DNA from: Pseudomonadota bacterium
GTDB lineage: Bacteria > Myxococcota_A > Polyangia > Polyangiales > Polyangiaceae
Reading direction: 5' to 3'
Length of the DNA: 53,568 nt
Assembly (NCBI GenBank): GCA_023431345.1
Contig: JAEYWK010000037.1
Span: forward strand, 1 to 53,568
How positions within the stretch are numbered: the stretch's first letter is position 1; every line of letters begins with the position of its first letter. The translations under genes and the position numbers were made by a program. Below the pieces are notes generated by a model. It was not told the DNA's origin. It saw nothing but the letters and a program-made list of their open reading frames with translations, and did no database searches. Positions 49,919 to 53,568 of the stretch are shown one piece after another.

Positions 49919-51522
49919 AGCGACCCGGGCGCATTCAAGTCAGGCTCGCGCTCGCTATCGTGCTGACGGCGCTCATCCCCGTCGCGGTCGCGGTTTGGCT
50001 CGGCGACAAGTACGTACGCGAGGCGGGCGCGCGCTACTTCATGCCCGAGATCGCGCAGCACCTCGATCGCTCCCTCGAGGTGTATCAAGAGCTCGCACGC
50101 ACCTTGAAAGCGCGCATGCGCGAGGAGGGCGCGGCGCTCTCCCTCTCACCGTCGCTGCGGCGCGCCGTCGCCGCCAAGGACGCCGAAGCCATGACGCGCG
50201 AGCTACGCGCTCAGCTCGCGCGCCACCCCAGCCTCGTTTCCCTGCAAGTCGCGCTGCCCGACGGCCAGGTGGTGGCCAGCGTGGATCGCGGACGCCCGCT
50301 CGATCCGACCCGAGAGAATCGGCTCGAAGTGACCAATCCGCTCGCGGAGGTCGATGAAGGCGCGGACGCTCCCGAGCTGCGCGCCGTATTCGCGGCCGAG
50401 CAGGCGCGGTTCCTCGAGCGCGACGAGATGTCCCAGTTCATCTCGAACTATCGCGTCGTCGAAGCCCGCAGCAAGGACGACATTCGCGGCTACGTGCTCG
50501 CCTTTAGCGCCTTGCTCGGCATCACGATCGCCCTGGCGGTCGCGGTCGGCACGCTGCTCGCGCGCGGCGTCGCCTCGCGACTCGGAGAGCTCGCCGCGGC
50601 CACCGAGCGCGTGGGCGCCGGCAACCTGGCCGTGCGCGTCAGCGAAGCGGGAAACGACGAGATCACCGCGCTCGGTCGCGCGTTCAATCGCATGCTCGAG
50701 GAGGTCGAGGTCAGCCGCTCGCGCATCGAGTACCTGCAGCGCATCAGCGCCTGGCAAGAGATGGCTCGTCGCTTGGCGCATGAGATCAAAAATCCGCTGA
50801 CGCCGATCCAGCTGGGGGTGCAAGAAATTCACCGCCGCTACCAGGGGCCCGACGAGCAGTTCCGCGACCTACTCGATACGACGCTCGAGATCGTCGAAGA
50901 CGAAGTAGGCACGTTGCGCCGGCTCGTCTCGGAGTTCTCCGAGTTCGCTCGCTTGCCGCAAGCGCACCTCGAGCAGGCTGATTTGACGGAGTTCTTGGGT
51001 GAGCAGCGGCGTCAAATCGAAGGCGCGGAGCCCGAAGGCGGCGCCGCGGAGGAGCTGTCGGTGATCCGCGTCTCCGGCAGGCGCCCCACGTTCGAGTGGC
51101 AGGTGCCGAACGTGGTGGCCCAAGTGGCCGTAGACCGGCAAATGCTGAGGCGGGCATTGCTCAACCTGATCCAGAACGCCGCCGACGCCCTCGCCGACGC
51201 CAAGCACGAAGCCCCGCAGATTCGCGTGGCGCTGTCGCGCGTGGGCGATTTCTTCGTGATCGACGTCGACGACAACGGCCCTGGCATCCCAGACGACATG
51301 CGTGACACCATCTTCGACCCCTACGTGACGACCAAGCACACCGGCACCGGCCTCGGGCTCGCCATCGTCAAGAAGATCGCCATCGAGCACGGCGGCATGG
51401 TGACCGCGTCATCCTCCAGCTTCGGTGGCGCTCGCTTGCGCTTCACCCTACCCGCCCTCGGCACCCAAGCCGCCCGCGACCTGCTCCAGCTCAAGAGCTC
51501 ACCGAATCCAGGTGACGGGTGA
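49915..51522 (+). CDS. NtrY-like membrane sensor histidine kinase
   Basis: About 535 residues: first transmembrane helix (about 10-30), a periplasmic sensor part (to about 195), second helix (about 200-222), HAMP (ARGVASRLGELAAATERV...), HisKA with RLAHEIKNPLTPIQL (His289), and HATPase_c with NLIQNAADAL, DNGPGIP and GTGLGLAIVKKIA. HAMP plus this HisKA sequence is typical of NtrY-type kinases. The start is TTG at 49915 with AAGG seven bases upstream. No response regulator is adjacent, so its partner is elsewhere. The last codons overlap the thioredoxin gene start. Confidence 0.9.
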   Translation: MKRPGRIQVRLALAIVLTALIPVAVAVWLGDKYVREAGARYFMPEIAQHLDRSLEVYQELARTLKARMREEGAALSLSPSLRRAVAAKDAEAMTRELRAQLARHPSLVSLQVALPDGQVVASVDRGRPLDPTRENRLEVTNPLAEVDEGADAPELRAVFAAEQARFLERDEMSQFISNYRVVEARSKDDIRGYVLAFSALLGITIALAVAVGTLLARGVASRLGELAAATERVGAGNLAVRVSEAGNDEITALGRAFNRMLEEVEVSRSRIEYLQRISAWQEMARRLAHEIKNPLTPIQLGVQEIHRRYQGPDEQFRDLLDTTLEIVEDEVGTLRRLVSEFSEFARLPQAHLEQADLTEFLGEQRRQIEGAEPEGGAAEELSVIRVSGRRPTFEWQVPNVVAQVAVDRQMLRRALLNLIQNAADALADAKHEAPQIRVALSRVGDFFVIDVDDNGPGIPDDMRDTIFDPYVTTKHTGTGLGLAIVKKIAIEHGGMVTASSSSFGGARLRFTLPALGTQAARDLLQLKSSPNPGDG

Positions 51523-52091
51523 GCCCCAAGTCCGGACCTGGCAAAGCCGCGAAGGAGCCCACGACGGGCTACCTCGTCGCCGGCTTGGTGCTCGCGTTCA
51601 GCTTGTTCGTGGGGCTCTTCGTGCTGCCTTACCTGGGCGCCAAGCGCGCCGAGAGCTCGCCGCTCGTGGGGGCGATGGCGCCGGATTTCTTGCTGCCCTA
51701 CGCCTCGCCGGGCGAGCGCGGTAAGGAGCAGCGGCTCTCCGACTTGCAGGGCACGGCGGTGGTGCTCGACTTTTGGGCGAGCTGGTGCGCGCCGTGCCGC
51801 GCACAAACCCCGGTGCTCGAGCGGGTGGCCCAAGCCATCGGACCCGACAAGCTGCGCGTGCTCGGCGTCGGCACCAGCGACGATCGCGAAAGCATCACGA
51901 AATTCCTGGCGCAGAAGCCGATGAGCTACGCGAGCGTCTTCGACGATCAAGGCGTCGCCTCGTCGCTCTACCGCGTACAGGCTCTGCCCACGGTCGTCGT
52001 GCTCGGCCGGGACGGCACCGTCAAAGCCGTCGCGACCGGCTTCGTCGGAGAGAGCGAGCTCACGCGACTCGTCGAGGACGCGCTGAAGTAG
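51519..52091 (+). CDS. Membrane-anchored TlpA/ResA-like thioredoxin
   Basis: A 190-residue protein with one N-terminal transmembrane helix (about 18-40) and an exported thioredoxin domain (PDFLLPYAS, VVLDFWASWCAPCRAQTPVL with Cys90 and Cys93, and the cis-Pro region ALPTVVVLGRDG). A disulfide reductase in the periplasm, possibly serving cytochrome c maturation, which would suit the haem proteins in this window. That link is inference. The GTG start overlaps the kinase stop (GTGA). Confidence 0.9.
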   Translation: MSPKSGPGKAAKEPTTGYLVAGLVLAFSLFVGLFVLPYLGAKRAESSPLVGAMAPDFLLPYASPGERGKEQRLSDLQGTAVVLDFWASWCAPCRAQTPVLERVAQAIGPDKLRVLGVGTSDDRESITKFLAQKPMSYASVFDDQGVASSLYRVQALPTVVVLGRDGTVKAVATGFVGESELTRLVEDALK

Positions 52092-52127
52092 GCGGCCCGG
52101 GCGCCCCGAGTCCCTCGAGGCCGCAGC

Positions 52128-52991
52128 TCAGCGCGGCGGGGGCGGCGCGAAGCGACGGCGATTCTGGGGGAACGGCTCGGGCTCGTCACGGTAGGCCGCG
52201 TAACCCAGCGACGACACGTCGATGCCGCGCGCGATCAAGCCGTCGAGGTCGTCGTAGCGCACGCTGAGCACGGCCGCAGGGTGAGTGGGCGAGCGGCGCT
52301 CGAAGGCCACCTCGACCACGCTGCTGCTCCTCTCTTCACCGTAGCTCGTGCCGATGTTGCTCGGCCCGGACTTACTCCGAGCGGCGCCGCCCCTCGGAGA
52401 CGCCTCGGCGCGCTCCGCCTCGTAGGTCGGCCGCGGCTTCGGGCGCACCAGAGCGCCGCGTGGCCGGGCCTTCTCGGGGAAGACGGCGACGCCGATGACT
52501 CCGACGTTGCGAGGCGTACCGCGGAGCGAAGAATAGCTGTGCTCGCGCTCGGTGAAGCGAAACGCCGCGACCTCCTCCAAGCTTCGCCGGAATCCCTCGA
52601 CGACGAGCGAGCCGTAAGCCTCTACCAGGTAGCCGCGCGACACCACGTAGTCGCCCACCTCACCGCTCACGGCGTCCCGCCCGTCGACGGTCAGCACGAC
52701 CTCCACTCGCTCCGCGGTGGGGTTCTCGACGCGGACGCTGTAGCGCTGACCGGGCTCGCCGAGCACGAACCTCGACTCACCCTTGCGGAAGCTCGGCAGC
52801 GGCGAACCGTAGGCGTCTTCCAATGTGACGCGATAAGGCGGCGGAGGCGGCGGACGAAAGGGGCGACGCCCAGGGCTGTCCGCGTTGCAAATCGAAACGG
52901 CGCCAAGCACGCTCATCAGCGCGAGCCCAGACAGCAGCGCCAAGCGTCGCGACGAAAGCCGAGGCGAAACCACCGCCCTAGGGGAGCTCAT
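52128..52991 (-). CDS. Exported protein of unknown function
   Basis: About 287 residues: signal peptide (RRLALLSGLALMSVLGAVSICNA), Pro-rich spacer, then a beta-rich domain (YRVTLEDAYGSPLPSF, YSVRVENPTAERVEVVLTVDGRDAVSGE) followed by a basic, low-complexity middle and a closing SVRYDDLDGLIARGIDVSSLG. I do not know a named family for it. The ATG at 52991 opens the signal peptide. It is convergent with the thioredoxin gene (36 bp). Confidence 0.65.
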   Translation of the reverse strand: MSSPRAVVSPRLSSRRLALLSGLALMSVLGAVSICNADSPGRRPFRPPPPPPYRVTLEDAYGSPLPSFRKGESRFVLGEPGQRYSVRVENPTAERVEVVLTVDGRDAVSGEVGDYVVSRGYLVEAYGSLVVEGFRRSLEEVAAFRFTEREHSYSSLRGTPRNVGVIGVAVFPEKARPRGALVRPKPRPTYEAERAEASPRGGAARSKSGPSNIGTSYGEERSSSVVEVAFERRSPTHPAAVLSVRYDDLDGLIARGIDVSSLGYAAYRDEPEPFPQNRRRFAPPPPR

Positions 52992-53070
52992 CGCTCGTCC
53001 TACGCACCAGCGCCAGCGGCGATCTCCCAAAACTTGGCGCGCTGAGCGTCGCCCGGCTATTGGCCGGTTG

Positions 53071-53385
53071 ATGGATCAGCCCTGCGCCCCCAAGCCCCAC
53101 CCGTCTTGTCGGTTGTGCGACGCGGTCAGCAGCGCGGGGGCGACGATTTGCGCTGATTGTGAGCGGACTTACGGGCCTCGGGTCGCTCGCCTGCTGGCGC
53201 GCGCCGAGCGCGATCAGGATTTTGCCACCGCCTGCTTGGCCAACCTTCCCCCCGCGCTGCGCGAGCGCTTCGCGAGCTTGCTCGCGCGGCGCTGCCTCCT
53301 TCCCGGTGAAGCCACCTGGCTCCGCCCCGGTCTGCGCTCGGCGCGCCCACGAGTCGATCCGGAGTGGCTGCGCCGCGCCAATTGA
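53071..53385 (+). CDS. Small zinc-ribbon-like protein
   Basis: A 104-residue protein with a CRLC...CADC pair (C-x2-C-x10-C-x2-C) near the N-terminus, as in small zinc ribbons, followed by helices rich in Arg and Leu. The ATG at 53071 is the closest start to the ribbon; the frame is open further upstream across the divergent gene's start without support. Function unknown. Confidence 0.5.
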   Translation: MDQPCAPKPHPSCRLCDAVSSAGATICADCERTYGPRVARLLARAERDQDFATACLANLPPALRERFASLLARRCLLPGEATWLRPGLRSARPRVDPEWLRRAN

Positions 53386-53472
53386 GCCGGCATAGCGCCC
53401 ATTGGAGGAGCGCAGCTCCGCCGAGACCGGCACGCCCTAGGGAGTGTCCCTAATTGCTGGTCTCGGCGTAAA

Positions 53473-53496
53473 CGTGCCCGTGCCCGTGCCCGTGCC
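53473..53496. repeat. Four copies of a 6-bp repeat
   Basis: CGTGCC repeated four times in the non-coding end of the window (53386-53568). I see no gene in that stretch; a conserved-looking GGGAGTGTCCCTAA lies just upstream at about 53440. Confidence 0.85.
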
Positions 53497-53568
53497 CGAC
53501 GGTCCGTAAGTTGCCGTCGGCGGTATCGGGGCTGGTAGGCCGTGGTTTGTGGCGCGTGCCTGGCACGC

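Overview
The window reads as chromosomal DNA of a high-GC myxobacterium, probably of the Sorangium/Polyangium group. I infer this from the strong GC bias at third codon positions, the many lipoproteins with long Gly/Ser/Ala linkers after the lipobox, MYXO-CTERM-like anchors (Cys, hydrophobic segment, Arg run), and several DUF1592/DUF1552 gene pairs. This is a judgement from sequence style, not a database match. I found no rRNA, tRNA, transposase, phage gene or CRISPR array.

Layout. (1) 1-4330, minus: AraC-type regulator, DUF1592 c-type-cytochrome-like lipoprotein, Tat-exported DUF1552 protein and a window-edge lipoprotein (pair A). (2) 4491-8905, plus: a GH16 glucanase, a three-gene ECF sigma cassette and a nucleoside-hydrolase-like lipoprotein. 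(3) 8945-21412: a pentose locus with two divergent GH54 arabinofuranosidase lipoproteins, an outer-membrane porin-like protein, a LacI-family regulator, araA, araD, an FGGY (ribulo)kinase and a GH39-like glycosidase. Three copies of a 14-bp palindrome (TGTnAACGTTAACA-like) overlap three promoters here, two of them with the same TTGACA-N17-CACAAT layout. (4) 21341-24008: a GT-C membrane glycosyltransferase and a lectin-like lipoprotein. (5) 24047-34984: two near-identical DUF1592/DUF1552 pairs (B and C) in inverted orientation. Between them lie a second copy of the ECF cassette, a CBM6-like protein and a methyltransferase. (6) 35276-44000: two alpha/beta-hydrolase lipoproteins, pair D, a reeler/MopE-like metal-binding protein and a tandem DUF3237 lipoprotein. 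(7) 44142-53385: more ordinary genes, including a winged-helix protein, an SGNH-like lipoprotein, a Cys-rich lipoprotein, M18 aminopeptidase, an NtrY-like histidine kinase, a TlpA-like thioredoxin, an exported protein and a zinc-ribbon protein.

How they may work together. The pentose part forms a coherent arabinose or arabinan/arabinoxylan module. Surface GH54 and GH39 enzymes would release L-arabinose and xylose-type sugars, the porin would admit them, AraA, the kinase and AraD would convert arabinose to xylulose 5-phosphate, and the LacI-type regulator would control both sets through the shared operator. No inner-membrane sugar transporter is visible. The less understood part is the four DUF1592/DUF1552 pairs. 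They are interleaved with carbohydrate-active and esterase genes, and one lies directly behind an ECF cassette that occurs twice in the window. This is the best candidate here for an undescribed system: an exported haem-protein/Tat-protein pair under cell-surface signalling, possibly acting on plant polymers.
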